Both the position numbers and the translations under genes were made by a program. From DASQFY01 sp036397815 (GTDB lineage Bacteria > Chloroflexota > Limnocylindria > QHBO01), in the NCBI GenBank assembly GCA_036397815.1, contig DASWIE010000110.1, positions 1 to 33,538 of the forward strand: DNA of 33,538 nucleotides, written 5' to 3'. Shown here one piece after another: positions 6,795-13,549 of this stretch. The notes below the pieces were generated by a model. The model made no database searches. It was not told the origin of the DNA and was given only the letters and a program-made list of their open reading frames with translations. Position 1 is the stretch's first letter, and every line of letters begins with the position of its first letter.

Positions 6795-7193
6795 TCAGAT
6801 CCGGACGGCCGCCAGCTCTCCGAGCGCGCGCTTCGCCGCCTCGGTGTCGCTCACGCCGATGGCGACGGAGACCTTGCCGCCGTCCATGCCGGTCGGAATC
6901 AGGGTCTCGATGTTGACGCCGGCGTCGGCCAGGCGCCGGGCGAGGGCTGCCAGCGTGCCGGGCTTGTCCTCGATCGCGGCCGCGACGAGGCCGATCTCGC
7001 GATAGGCGAAGCCGCCTGCCTCCAACGCTGAGCGGGTGCCGGACTCGTCGTTGGTCAGGATCGTGACCGATCCCTGGTTGCCTACGGTCGCGCCGCTGAC
7101 CCCGTTGATGTTGATGCCCTTCTGGGCGATCGCTTCGGCCACGCTGGCCAGGCTGCCGGGACGGTTCTCGAGCTCAATGATGAAAGCGTTCAC
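6795..7193 (-). CDS. Tandem ACT-domain protein
   Basis: A 132-residue protein made of two ACT domains, small amino acid-binding regulatory folds. The first (about residues 1-65) begins AFIIELENRPGSLASVAEAIAQKGININGVSG, and the second (about 70-132) begins VAAAIEDKPGTLAALARRLADAGVNIETL. The 'E..PG.L..v...la..gvni' pattern is present in both. Stand-alone tandem ACT proteins are thought to bind amino acids and modulate partner proteins; the ligand here is unknown. The start is set at GTG 7193 because AGGAGG lies 5 nt upstream; GTG 7199 would overlap the Shine-Dalgarno. A TAGACT box at 7228-7233 (minus strand) may be its -10. It is divergent from the DUF1028 gene. Confidence 0.85.
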   Translation of the reverse strand: MNAFIIELENRPGSLASVAEAIAQKGININGVSGATVGNQGSVTILTNDESGTRSALEAGGFAYREIGLVAAAIEDKPGTLAALARRLADAGVNIETLIPTGMDGGKVSVAIGVSDTEAAKRALGELAAVRI

Positions 7194-7287
7194 GTGCACC
7201 TCCTGAGACGCGCCTGCTGGGAGGTTCAGTCTACGCCTCCTGTCATCAGCACTCGATCAAAGCCCCATCACCCTTGGGTCAATTCGC

Positions 7288-7293
7288 TAGGCT
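7288..7293 (+). promoter_or_regulatory. Candidate -10 box of the DUF1028 gene (leaderless)
   Basis: TAGGCT lies exactly 6 nt upstream of GTG 7300. No Shine-Dalgarno is present between them, which fits a leaderless transcript. The -35 region is not recognisable. Confidence 0.45.
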
Positions 7294-7299
7294 GCTCGC

Positions 7300-8199
7300 G
7301 TGACCTACAGCATCGTCGCCCGGGACCCGGCGACCGGCCGTTTCGGCGTGGCCGTGCAGTCCCATTACCTGGGGGTGGGCCCCGTCGTCCCCTGGCTCGA
7401 GGCCGGCGTGGGCGCCGTCGCCACCCAGGCCAGCGTCAACATCTCGTTCGGCCCGATCGGGTTGGAGCTGCTGCGCGCCGGCCGCTCGGCGGATGCGGTG
7501 GTGGCCTCCCTGGTCGCGTCGGACGACCGGCCGGAGGTCCGCCAGCTGGGCGTGGTCGATGCCGAGGGCCGTGTCGCCGCCCATACCGGCGCGGAGTGCA
7601 TTCCGGCCTGCGGCCACCTGGTTCGCGACGGATTCACGGTCCAGGGCAACCTGCTCGAGCGCGAGACGTGCTGGCCCGCCATGGCCACCGCCTACGAGGC
7701 GGCGCTCTCCGCCGGCGAGCCGTTCGTGGAGCGCCTGCTGCGTGCGATGGAGGCCGCCGAGGCCGAGGGCGGCGACGTGCGCGGCCGCCAGTCGGCGGCG
7801 ATCATGATCGTGGACTCGGTCGCGCACGCGGCTGCCTGGCGCGGCCGGCTGATGGATCTGCGCATCGAGGATCACCCGGACCCGGTGCCCGAGCTGCGGC
7901 GGATCGTCACCCTCCAGCTCGCCTACGAGCTGCTGGACGATGAGGGCGAGGCTGCCAAGGCCGGCCGCAAGGTCGAGGATCGGTACGCGGAGGCGCGACA
8001 ACTGGCACCCGATGCCTACGAGCTCGTCTTCTGGCGCGGCCTGGAGCTGGCGACCGGCGGCGACGTGGCGGCCGGCCGGCGGGAGCTGGCAATCGCCTTT
8101 GCCGCCGACTCGCGCTGGCGCACGACCCTCGAGCACCTAGCGGCGGCGGGCCGCGAGGGCGTCACCCCGGAGCTGGCCGCCCAGCTTTTAACCGACTAG
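7300..8199 (+). CDS. DUF1028 family protein (Ntn-hydrolase-like) with C-terminal extension
   Basis: A 299-residue protein. The N-terminus TYSIVARDPATGRFGVAVQSHYLGVG and VPWLEAGVGAVATQASVNISFGPIGL are the conserved opening of DUF1028 proteins, which have a fold like the N-terminal nucleophile hydrolases and no settled activity. GAECIPACGHLVRDGFTVQGNLL and AAEAEGGDVRGRQSAAIMIV complete the conserved region, to about residue 210. The remaining 90 residues look helical, with TPR-like spacing (RKVEDRYAEARQLAPDAYELVFWRGLELATGG). The start GTG 7300 sits 6 nt after TAGGCT. No signal peptide is visible. A role in amidohydrolysis is possible but not shown by the sequence. Confidence 0.85.
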   Translation: MTYSIVARDPATGRFGVAVQSHYLGVGPVVPWLEAGVGAVATQASVNISFGPIGLELLRAGRSADAVVASLVASDDRPEVRQLGVVDAEGRVAAHTGAECIPACGHLVRDGFTVQGNLLERETCWPAMATAYEAALSAGEPFVERLLRAMEAAEAEGGDVRGRQSAAIMIVDSVAHAAAWRGRLMDLRIEDHPDPVPELRRIVTLQLAYELLDDEGEAAKAGRKVEDRYAEARQLAPDAYELVFWRGLELATGGDVAAGRRELAIAFAADSRWRTTLEHLAAAGREGVTPELAAQLLTD

Positions 8200-8374
8200 C
8201 GCGCGTACCGCGGCGCCGCTGGGCGCCGGCGATCATCGGACGTTCCTATCGGCCAGGTTGAGGCCGTTCAGTGGCCACCCGGAACGGTGTGCGTTCCTGG
8301 CAGCTACTATCGGCCATTCTGGGGTCCCAACTTGGCCGATACGATCACGTGCTGTTCCGACGCAAGCGCTCGAA
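8200..8374. other. Structured convergent intergenic region with TATCGGCCA repeats
   Basis: The 175 bp between convergent stops hold three hairpins. CGGCGCC-GCTG-GGCGCCG lies at 8211-8228, just after the DUF1028 stop. GGAACG-GTGTG-CGTTCC lies at 8281-8297. TATCGGCCA (8308-8316) pairs with TGGCCGATA (8333-8341). TATCGGCCA also occurs at 8247-8255, and CGTTCCT occurs at 8241 and 8292. CCCAACTTGGCCG (8326-8338) recurs at 17496-17508. I see no gene here; termination from both sides is the likely role. Confidence 0.55.
8211..8228 (+). terminator. Hairpin after the DUF1028 gene
   Basis: A 7-bp perfect GC stem CGGCGCC/GGCGCCG with a 4-nt GCTG loop starts 12 bp after the TAG at 8197-8199. No T-run follows, so factor-assisted termination is as likely as intrinsic. 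Confidence 0.5.
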
Positions 8375-9385
8375 CTACCAGTTGGTGGCGGTGGTGCGCT
8401 CGACCTCGCCAATCGACTCGAGCCAGCGCTCCGCGTCGATCGCCGCCTTGCAACCGTCACCCGCCGCGGTGACGGCCTGGCGGTAGCGGTGATCGTGGAC
8501 GTCGCCCGCCACGAAGACGCCCTCGATGTTGGTGTTCGTGTCGCCGTCCTCCGCGGTCTTGCAGTAGCCGCGCGGGTCGAGGTCGAGCTGGCCGCGGAAC
8601 AGCTCGGTGTTCGGCTTGTAGCCGATCGCCACGAACAGGCCCTGCACGTCGAGGTCCGAGGTCTCGCCGGTCTGCGTGTCGCGCAGGCCGAGCTTGCTGA
8701 CTGTCATCTCCCCGAAGACGTCGGTCACCTCGCTGTTCCAGCGCACGTCGATCTTGGGGTGGGCGAAGGCCCGGTCCTGCATGATCTTGCTGCCGCGAAA
8801 CTGGCCGCGACGGACGAGGATCGTGACCTTGGAGGCGAAGCGGGTCAGGAAGAGCGCCTCTTCGAGTGCGGTGTCTCCCCCGCCGACGACCGCCACCTCG
8901 CGATCGCGGAAGAAGAAGCCGTCGCAGGTCGCGCAAGCGCTCACCCCTCGGCCGCGGAACGCCTCCTCGGACGGGATCCCCAGCCACAGCGCGGAGGCGC
9001 CGGTGGCGACGATCACCGAATCGGCCTGGTATTCATCGGCCCCGATCCACAGACGGAACGGGCGCTCGCTGAAATCGACCTTGGTCACGTCGCGGTCGAT
9101 CAGGGTGGACCCGAAGCGCTCGGCCTGGTCGCGGAAGAGCTGCATCAGCTCAGGGCCCTGGATGCCGGCGGGGAAGCCAGGGTAGTTCTCCACGTCGGAG
9201 GTGATCATCAGCTGCCCCAGCGGGGCGTTGCCGGCGAAGACGATCGGCTCCAGGTTGGCGCGTGCCGCATAGATGGCGGCGGTGAGTCCGGCGGGGCCGG
9301 AACCGATGATCGCGACCTTGCGGTGGCGGGTGTCGGTGGGTTCAGAAGTAGTGGAATCGGTGCTGGGCGGAACGGTCGCGGTCAT
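8375..9385 (-). CDS. trxB: Thioredoxin-disulfide reductase
   Basis: A 336-residue flavoprotein that reduces thioredoxin with NADPH. The FAD-binding motif GSGPAGLTAAIYAARANLEP starts at residue 28, the redox-active CATCDG gives Cys 151 and Cys 154, the NADPH motif is VGGGDTALEEALFL, and the second FAD motif is GVFVAGDVHD. Domain order and length match low-molecular-weight bacterial TrxB. The N-terminus carries about 20 extra Ser/Thr/Pro-rich residues before the FAD motif. ATG 9385 is 6 nt after TATGCT (9397-9392), with no Shine-Dalgarno, suggesting a leaderless transcript. It faces the DUF1028 gene convergently, and the receiver-domain gene lies upstream on the same strand with its own stop 45 bp away. 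Confidence 0.95.
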   Translation of the reverse strand: MTATVPPSTDSTTSEPTDTRHRKVAIIGSGPAGLTAAIYAARANLEPIVFAGNAPLGQLMITSDVENYPGFPAGIQGPELMQLFRDQAERFGSTLIDRDVTKVDFSERPFRLWIGADEYQADSVIVATGASALWLGIPSEEAFRGRGVSACATCDGFFFRDREVAVVGGGDTALEEALFLTRFASKVTILVRRGQFRGSKIMQDRAFAHPKIDVRWNSEVTDVFGEMTVSKLGLRDTQTGETSDLDVQGLFVAIGYKPNTELFRGQLDLDPRGYCKTAEDGDTNTNIEGVFVAGDVHDHRYRQAVTAAGDGCKAAIDAERWLESIGEVERTTATNW

Positions 9386-9391
9386 GCATTC

Positions 9392-9397
9392 AGCATA
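9392..9397 (-). promoter_or_regulatory. Candidate -10 box of trxB (leaderless)
   Basis: TATGCT on the minus strand lies exactly 6 nt before ATG 9385. The gap to the upstream gene's stop is short but sufficient for a promoter. No clear -35 is seen. Confidence 0.5.
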
Positions 9398-9430
9398 GCG
9401 AAGTCGTCGAAAGGACCGATGCGGGCCGGC

Positions 9431-9850
9431 TCAGCCGGGCCTGTTGGTGAGCCCTCCGGCGCCCAGCGCCCACGACAGGGCGTGCTCGAACGCGGCCAGC
9501 CCCAATGCCTTGTCCACGATCCGGGTCAACGGATCGTGGTGGATCATGACCGGCAGGCTCTTGCGCGGGCTCGCGGTCCAGCAGACCACCGGGAGCTGCG
9601 GGTAGCGGTGCCGGATCGCCAGGAAGGCGGCTGAGCTCACCTCGCGCTCCAGCCGCCAGTCGAGGACGACGGCCCGCGGCGCGCCGTCGCTGATGGCGCG
9701 GAGGAACGGCGTGGGTGACGCGAAGAGGACGGCATTGGCACCCATTCCTCGGCACAGCTCGGCGGCCAGGGCGGCCACCGACGGATCGTCCTCCACGACC
9801 CCGACCAGCGGTTGCGCGGCCGCCTCCGGCCGCTCCGCGATGAGGCTCAT
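9431..9850 (-). CDS. Stand-alone response regulator receiver-domain protein
   Basis: A 139-residue protein that is almost only a CheY-like receiver domain. Visible family residues are the acidic pair Asp 21/Asp 22 in VGVVEDDPSV, the phospho-acceptor Asp 64 in AVVLDWRLE, the switch Thr 92 in VVCWTAS, and Lys 114 in IVDKALG. No DNA-binding output domain follows. ATG 9850 is preceded by AGAAGG at a spacing of 8 nt. No histidine kinase is in the window, so its partner is elsewhere. It may act by protein-protein contact. It is divergent from ispG with 75 bp between starts, so their promoters share space; the longer upstream reading frame runs antisense into ispG and is not coding. Confidence 0.75.
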   Translation of the reverse strand: MSLIAERPEAAAQPLVGVVEDDPSVAALAAELCRGMGANAVLFASPTPFLRAISDGAPRAVVLDWRLEREVSSAAFLAIRHRYPQLPVVCWTASPRKSLPVMIHHDPLTRIVDKALGLAAFEHALSWALGAGGLTNRPG

Positions 9851-9912
9851 GAGCCCGGCCTTCTGCACGTCGCGTGCCGGATCCGCCTCCAGCGGTGCAC
9901 CCCCGAAGCCGG

Positions 9913-9918
9913 TACGAT
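9913..9918 (+). promoter_or_regulatory. Candidate -10 box of ispG (leaderless)
   Basis: TACGAT ends 7 nt before GTG 9926. No Shine-Dalgarno fits between them. No good -35 hexamer is visible. Confidence 0.45.
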
Positions 9919-9925
9919 TCGAAGC

Positions 9926-11140
9926 GTGATCGAGCGTCGTCTCACCAGCACCGTGGACGTCGGCGGCGTGCTGATCGGCTCCGGCCATCCGGTGGTCGTG
10001 CAGTCGATGACCAACACCGACACCGCCGACGCCGACGCCACCGCCATCCAGGTCGCCCAGCTGGCGCACGCTGGCTCGGAGCTGGTGCGGGTGACCGTCA
10101 ACAACGACGAAGCGGCGAAGGCGGTGCCCGTGATCCGCGAGAAGCTCGACCGGCTCGGGGTCGGGGTGCCGATCATCGGTGACTTCCACTACAACGGCCA
10201 CCTGCTGCTGACCAGGTATCCGGATTGCGCGGCGGCGCTGGCGAAGTATCGGATCAACCCCGGCAACGTGGGGGCCAAGCGGCACGACGAGCACTTCATC
10301 CAGATCGTCGAGGTGGCGATCGCGAACGGCAAGCCGGTGCGCATCGGCGTCAACTGGGGAAGCCTCGACCAGCAGCTGCTGACCGAGATGATGGATGCCA
10401 ACGCCGCGCTGGCGGAGCCGCGCGACTCGCGCGAGGTGATGATCGAGGCGATGCTTGAGTCGGCGCTGCGTTCCGCGGCCCTGGCCGAGGAGACCGGCCT
10501 CGCCCACGACCGGATCATCATCTCCGCCAAGGTGAGTGGGGTTGCGGACCTGGTCGAGGTCTATTCGCGACTGGCGGACCGCTGCGACTACCCGCTGCAC
10601 CTGGGACTGACCGAGGCCGGGATGGGGAACAAGGGGATCATCGCCTCGACGGCGGGCCTGGCGATCCTGTTGCAGCGCGGGATCGGCGACACGATCCGCG
10701 TCAGCCTGACGCCTTCACCCGGCGGCGATCGGACCGAGGAGGTCGAGGTCGCGCAGCAGGTGCTGCAATCGCTCGGGCTGCGCAGCTTCACACCGCAGGT
10801 GAGCGCCTGCCCGGGGTGCGGCCGCACCACCTCGACCTTCTTCCAGGAGATGGCCCGCGATATCGGCGACTACCTGCGCGAGCAGATGCCGAGCTGGCGG
10901 CAGGCGCATCCGGGAGTCGAGGAGCTGCGGGTGGCGGTCATGGGCTGCGTCGTGAACGGCCCGGGCGAGTCGAAGCACGCCGACATCGGGATCAGCCTGC
11001 CCGGCACCTTCGAGGAGCCGGTCGCCCCGGTCTTCGTGGACGGCGAGCTCCGCACCACGCTGCGCGGCGACGACATCGTGCCGCGCTTCCTGGAGATCCT
11101 GGACGACTACGTGGAGCGCCGCTACCCGGCATCCTCCTAG
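9926..11140 (+). CDS. ispG: 4-hydroxy-3-methylbut-2-en-1-yl diphosphate synthase (IspG/GcpE)
   Basis: A 404-residue enzyme of the MEP isoprenoid pathway that converts MEcPP to HMBPP using a [4Fe-4S] cluster in the cytoplasm. The N-terminal TIM barrel has GHPVVVQSMTNTDTADADAT, IIGDFHYNGHLLL, and KYRINPGNVG. The C-terminal reductase-like domain carries CPGCGRT (Cys 295 and Cys 298) and GCVVNGPGE (Cys 341), the cluster ligands. The length matches the short bacterial form. The start GTG 9926 gives IERRLTSTVDVGGVLIGSG, the usual beginning; an upstream in-frame ATG at 9812 would add unrelated residues. A TACGAT box lies 7 nt upstream. A large palindrome after the stop separates it from the convergent lipoprotein gene. 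Confidence 0.96.
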   Translation: MIERRLTSTVDVGGVLIGSGHPVVVQSMTNTDTADADATAIQVAQLAHAGSELVRVTVNNDEAAKAVPVIREKLDRLGVGVPIIGDFHYNGHLLLTRYPDCAAALAKYRINPGNVGAKRHDEHFIQIVEVAIANGKPVRIGVNWGSLDQQLLTEMMDANAALAEPRDSREVMIEAMLESALRSAALAEETGLAHDRIIISAKVSGVADLVEVYSRLADRCDYPLHLGLTEAGMGNKGIIASTAGLAILLQRGIGDTIRVSLTPSPGGDRTEEVEVAQQVLQSLGLRSFTPQVSACPGCGRTTSTFFQEMARDIGDYLREQMPSWRQAHPGVEELRVAVMGCVVNGPGESKHADIGISLPGTFEEPVAPVFVDGELRTTLRGDDIVPRFLEILDDYVERRYPASS

Positions 11141-11141
11141 C

Positions 11142-11179
11142 CCGATGCGCGCCGGCCGCGGCCGGCGCGTCGCCATCGG
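11142..11179. terminator. Large GC palindrome after ispG
   Basis: A perfect 22-bp palindrome at 11148-11169 (halves CGCGCCGGCCG and CGGCCGGCGCG) is flanked by CCGATG (11142-11147) and CATCGG (11174-11179), which extend the stem after a 4-nt bulge. It lies between the ispG stop and the convergent lipoprotein stop and is a strong candidate bidirectional terminator. It has no T-run. Confidence 0.65.
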
Positions 11180-11186
11180 TCGTCGG

Positions 11187-11639
11187 TCAGGTGCAGATGC
11201 CCGCCTGTGCGGGCTTGCTCACCTGGGATCCGGGGGAGACTCGCGTCAGAGTCACGGTGCCATCGTCGTTGGCCTGCACTTCCGCGATCAGGTTCCGGTC
11301 GACGATGTTGGTCTCGAGCTCAAACGAGTCGATCACCGTCTGGCCGTTCAGCGCCAGCACCCACTCGCCGTCAGGGAGGGTGAAGGTGTAGATCTCGGCC
11401 TTGCAGGTCGCCAACGTCTGTACCTGTCCAGCCTCCCCGCCGACGTCGAGCGAGACCGTCAGGTCATCGGTCGTCTCATTGACCACGGCGACGACCAGCT
11501 TGCGCCCGCCGTCTCCACCACCACCACCACCGCCGCCGCCGCCGCAGGCGGCAAGCACGACACCCAGTACCGCGACCAGCGCCAGCCAGGCCAGGCGAGG
11601 TCGCGCCTCAGACGGGAACGGGCGCGCGGTGGTCGACAT
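11187..11639 (-). CDS. Putative lipoprotein with poly-Gly linker
   Basis: A 150-residue protein. The N-terminus has basic residues, a hydrophobic stretch LAWLALVAVLGVVLAAC and a lipobox-like LAAC, so it is probably a membrane-anchored lipoprotein outside the cytoplasm. A run of ten Gly follows the Cys, encoded by a GGT/GGC triplet repeat near 11518-11545. The mature part is a compact beta-rich domain (VVAVVNETTDDLTVSLDVGG, TFTLPDGEWVLALNGQTVIDS) containing two further Cys. I do not recognise a family. ATG 11639 is preceded by AGGAGG 4 nt away; ATG 11675 is upstream and in frame but lacks that site. It is last in the run of oxidase genes, 107 bp after the one-helix protein, and may belong to that unit. 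Confidence 0.7.
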   Translation of the reverse strand: MSTTARPFPSEARPRLAWLALVAVLGVVLAACGGGGGGGGGGDGGRKLVVAVVNETTDDLTVSLDVGGEAGQVQTLATCKAEIYTFTLPDGEWVLALNGQTVIDSFELETNIVDRNLIAEVQANDDGTVTLTRVSPGSQVSKPAQAGICT

Positions 11640-11746
11640 CGGTCCTCCTCGTTCTCCCTCGTGGACATTCGCCAATCGGTGGGCGGGCGGATGCTGGCAG
11701 GACTCTAGCGCCGCGGGTTGCGGAGCGCCAGAGCCTTTTCGCGACG

Positions 11747-11956
11747 TCAGGGGCCTGGCTGGGCGGCGAGGAAGGTCCAGGCGGCCGCGGCGAACGAGAG
11801 GACCAGAAACGCGATCAGCGCCAGCGGCAGGAGCGCGACCGCCAGGTTCTGCTGGACCTCCTGCTCCTGGGGGTCACGTTGGTCGTCGTGCAGCTCGTGC
11901 ACGGTGTCGACCACCAGCGGGGCCTCGTTGCGCGGGGCCGGAACGTTCTGTGTCAT
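11747..11956 (-). CDS. Small single-helix membrane protein of the oxidase cluster
   Basis: A 69-residue protein: a hydrophilic N-terminus (VVDTVHELHDDQRDPQEQEVQQN) and one hydrophobic helix (LAVALLPLALIAFLVLSFAAAAWTFL). No family recognised. ATG 11956 is chosen because AGGAG lies 8 nt upstream; GTG 11965 overlaps that site. It starts 5 bp after the TlpA-like gene, so it is co-transcribed with the oxidase genes. It may be a small accessory subunit or assembly factor, which is inference from position. Confidence 0.55.
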   Translation of the reverse strand: MTQNVPAPRNEAPLVVDTVHELHDDQRDPQEQEVQQNLAVALLPLALIAFLVLSFAAAAWTFLAAQPGP

Positions 11957-11961
11957 CTGCC

Positions 11962-12549
11962 TCACTCCTTGCCCAGGACCAGCGCCAGCTGGCGGTTCAG
12001 GTCGGCGGCGGTCAGCTGGCCGATCTGACGGCCGGTGATCGTCCCTTCTGCATCGATGAAGAACGTCTCGGGAGGCGCATAGATGCCGAATCGGCGCGCG
12101 ACCTCCTCGCCCGGATCCATGGCCGCCGGCCAGCGGGCGTCCATCCTCGTCATGAAGCCGCGAGCCGCCTCGGAGTTGTCGCGGACCACGATGCCCACCA
12201 CCACCAGCCCGTCCTCACGGTGCTCGCGGAGCGCACGGGCGAGGACCGGGAACTCCTCGACGCACGGGCCGCACCAGCTCGCCCAGAAGTTGACGATCAC
12301 TGGCCGGCCGCCGAGGTCGGCGAGGCGCAGGGGCTGTCCGTCGAGGTCGGCAAGCGCGAAGTCCGGGGCGGGGTCGCCGACCTGCGGCCCGGCCGCGGGC
12401 AGGGCGCGCGTCGCCAGCAGCGCCGCCCAGGCGGCGAGGAGGGCGATGGGCAGCAGGGCGGCGAGGACGAGGCGGGCGCGCGACGGCTGCCGGCGGGCGG
12501 CCGGCTGCGTGGCGGCGGGGCGGGCGGGCGTGCCGGCGGCCACCGTCAC
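11962..12549 (-). CDS. Membrane-anchored TlpA/ResA-like thioredoxin
   Basis: A 195-residue protein with an N-terminal membrane anchor (about residues 27-47, LVLAALLPIALLAAWAALLAT) and a thioredoxin-fold domain outside the membrane. VGDPAPDFALADLDGQPLRLADLGGRPVIVNFWASWCGPC is the TlpA/ResA/CcmG pattern; the active site is WCGPC with Cys 93 and Cys 96. PPETFFIDAEG carries the cis-Pro region. TlpA-type proteins reduce Cys pairs of Cu-A sites or apocytochromes. Its place among ctaC/D/E genes suggests it keeps the CuA cysteines of CtaC reduced for copper loading. The start GTG 12549 lies 7 bp after the stop of the upstream subunit gene; an ATG at 12642 would overlap that gene by 86 bp. Confidence 0.85.
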   Translation of the reverse strand: MTVAAGTPARPAATQPAARRQPSRARLVLAALLPIALLAAWAALLATRALPAAGPQVGDPAPDFALADLDGQPLRLADLGGRPVIVNFWASWCGPCVEEFPVLARALREHREDGLVVVGIVVRDNSEAARGFMTRMDARWPAAMDPGEEVARRFGIYAPPETFFIDAEGTITGRQIGQLTAADLNRQLALVLGKE

Positions 12550-12556
12550 GGATCGA

Positions 12557-12916
12557 TCAATGCCCTGGCGCGTCGTCGTGCGGGCCGTGCTCCACGTCCC
12601 GCCACTCGCGGCCCGCGGCGCGGACCCAGGCCCAGATCGCATAGACCAGGACCAGCACCCCGGGGATGGCGAGGTACGGGTTCGCGATCGGCTGATCGTC
12701 GGCCCGGAAGGCGAGCCCGGCTCCCAGCAGAGCGGCCGCCACCGAGACGACCAGCGGCAGGGGGCTCGGAGACGGCAGGTGGACGCCGCGCGGCGGCTTC
12801 ACCCGGGCGGTCTGCCCACGGCCGGTGCGGAGGGTGACGGCGAAGACAACGGCCAGCACCAGCACGATGCCCGAGCCGAGGAGCAGGAAGCCGACGGTCG
12901 TGTCATCGGGCGGCAT
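12557..12916 (-). CDS. Small membrane subunit of the oxidase cluster (subunit IV-like)
   Basis: A 119-residue protein with three hydrophobic segments: TVGFLLLGSGIVLVLAVVFAV, PLPLVVSVAAALLGAGLAF and AIPGVLVLVYAIWAWVRAA. The first and second are joined by a basic Pro-rich loop, and the end is charged and His-rich. I do not see a clear match to the B. subtilis CtaF or the actinobacterial subunit IV, but its size, topology and place directly after ctaE support a subunit IV role. ATG 12916 has AGGAG 6 nt upstream. Function is inferred from position. Confidence 0.65.
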   Translation of the reverse strand: MPPDDTTVGFLLLGSGIVLVLAVVFAVTLRTGRGQTARVKPPRGVHLPSPSPLPLVVSVAAALLGAGLAFRADDQPIANPYLAIPGVLVLVYAIWAWVRAAGREWRDVEHGPHDDAPGH

Positions 12917-12925
12917 CGGTCGCTC

Positions 12926-13549
12926 CTAACGCAGGAAGTAGAGCGTGGTGAAGAGCGCGATCCAGACCACGTCCACGAAGTGCCAGTAGATGCTGATCGC
13001 CTCAACCGCCACGTGGTTCCGGGCGCTGAACTGGCCCTGTGTCGCGCGCGCCAGCAGGATGGTCAGGCCCACCGTGCCACCGAAGACGTGCGCGCCATGG
13101 AATCCGGTGAGCGTGTAGAAGACCGTGCCGAAGACGCCGTCGCTGATGCCGAAACCCAGGGTCGAGTAGTCGTACAGCTGACCTGCCACGAAGCTGATGC
13201 CCAGCAGCAGCGTGATGGCCGTCCAGAATCGCATCGCGCCCTGGTCCCCGCGACGGATCGCCCACACGCCGAGCTGCATGGTCAGGCTCGAGGTGAGCAG
13301 GATGACGGTTAGTGGCAGGGCGATCGGCAGGATCTCCAGCTCGGGAGCTGGTGAGGGCGGTCCCCACTCCCCCACGAACCCGGCGCGCGCGTTGAAGTAG
13401 GCCGCGAACAGCCCCCCGAAGAACATCACCTCGCTGGCGATGAAGAGCAGCATGCCGACGAGCGGTGTCGGCATCCCGGACTCGCGATGGGCGACCTCGA
13501 TTCGGGTGGTGATGTCGGCGCTCATGCTGGTCGGCGCTTCGACGCTCAT
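12926..13549 (-). CDS. ctaE: Cytochrome c oxidase subunit III
   Basis: A 207-residue, five-helix subunit III of a heme-copper oxidase, which stabilises the proton-pumping core in the cytoplasmic membrane. Family segments seen are LLFIASEVMFFGGLFAAYFNAR in the first helix, GFHGAHVFGGTVGLTILL, and the closing YWHFVDVVWIALFTTLYFL. The length matches the short bacterial CtaE rather than the seven-helix mitochondrial type. ATG 13549 overlaps the ctaD stop as ATGA, and GGAG lies 5 nt upstream. The gene is followed 9 bp later by the small subunit gene. Confidence 0.95.
   Translation of the reverse strand: MSVEAPTSMSADITTRIEVAHRESGMPTPLVGMLLFIASEVMFFGGLFAAYFNARAGFVGEWGPPSPAPELEILPIALPLTVILLTSSLTMQLGVWAIRRGDQGAMRFWTAITLLLGISFVAGQLYDYSTLGFGISDGVFGTVFYTLTGFHGAHVFGGTVGLTILLARATQGQFSARNHVAVEAISIYWHFVDVVWIALFTTLYFLR

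Noticed and set aside
8258..9634. 458-codon open frame on the plus strand
   Set aside because: Antisense to trxB and the receiver gene, both clearly coding.
11518..11545. CCA/CCG triplet run as a regulatory repeat
   Set aside because: It lies in frame within the lipoprotein gene and encodes the poly-Gly linker after the lipid-anchored Cys.
12083..13312. 409-codon open frame on the plus strand
   Set aside because: Antisense to the TlpA, small-subunit and ctaE genes; no recognisable domain.
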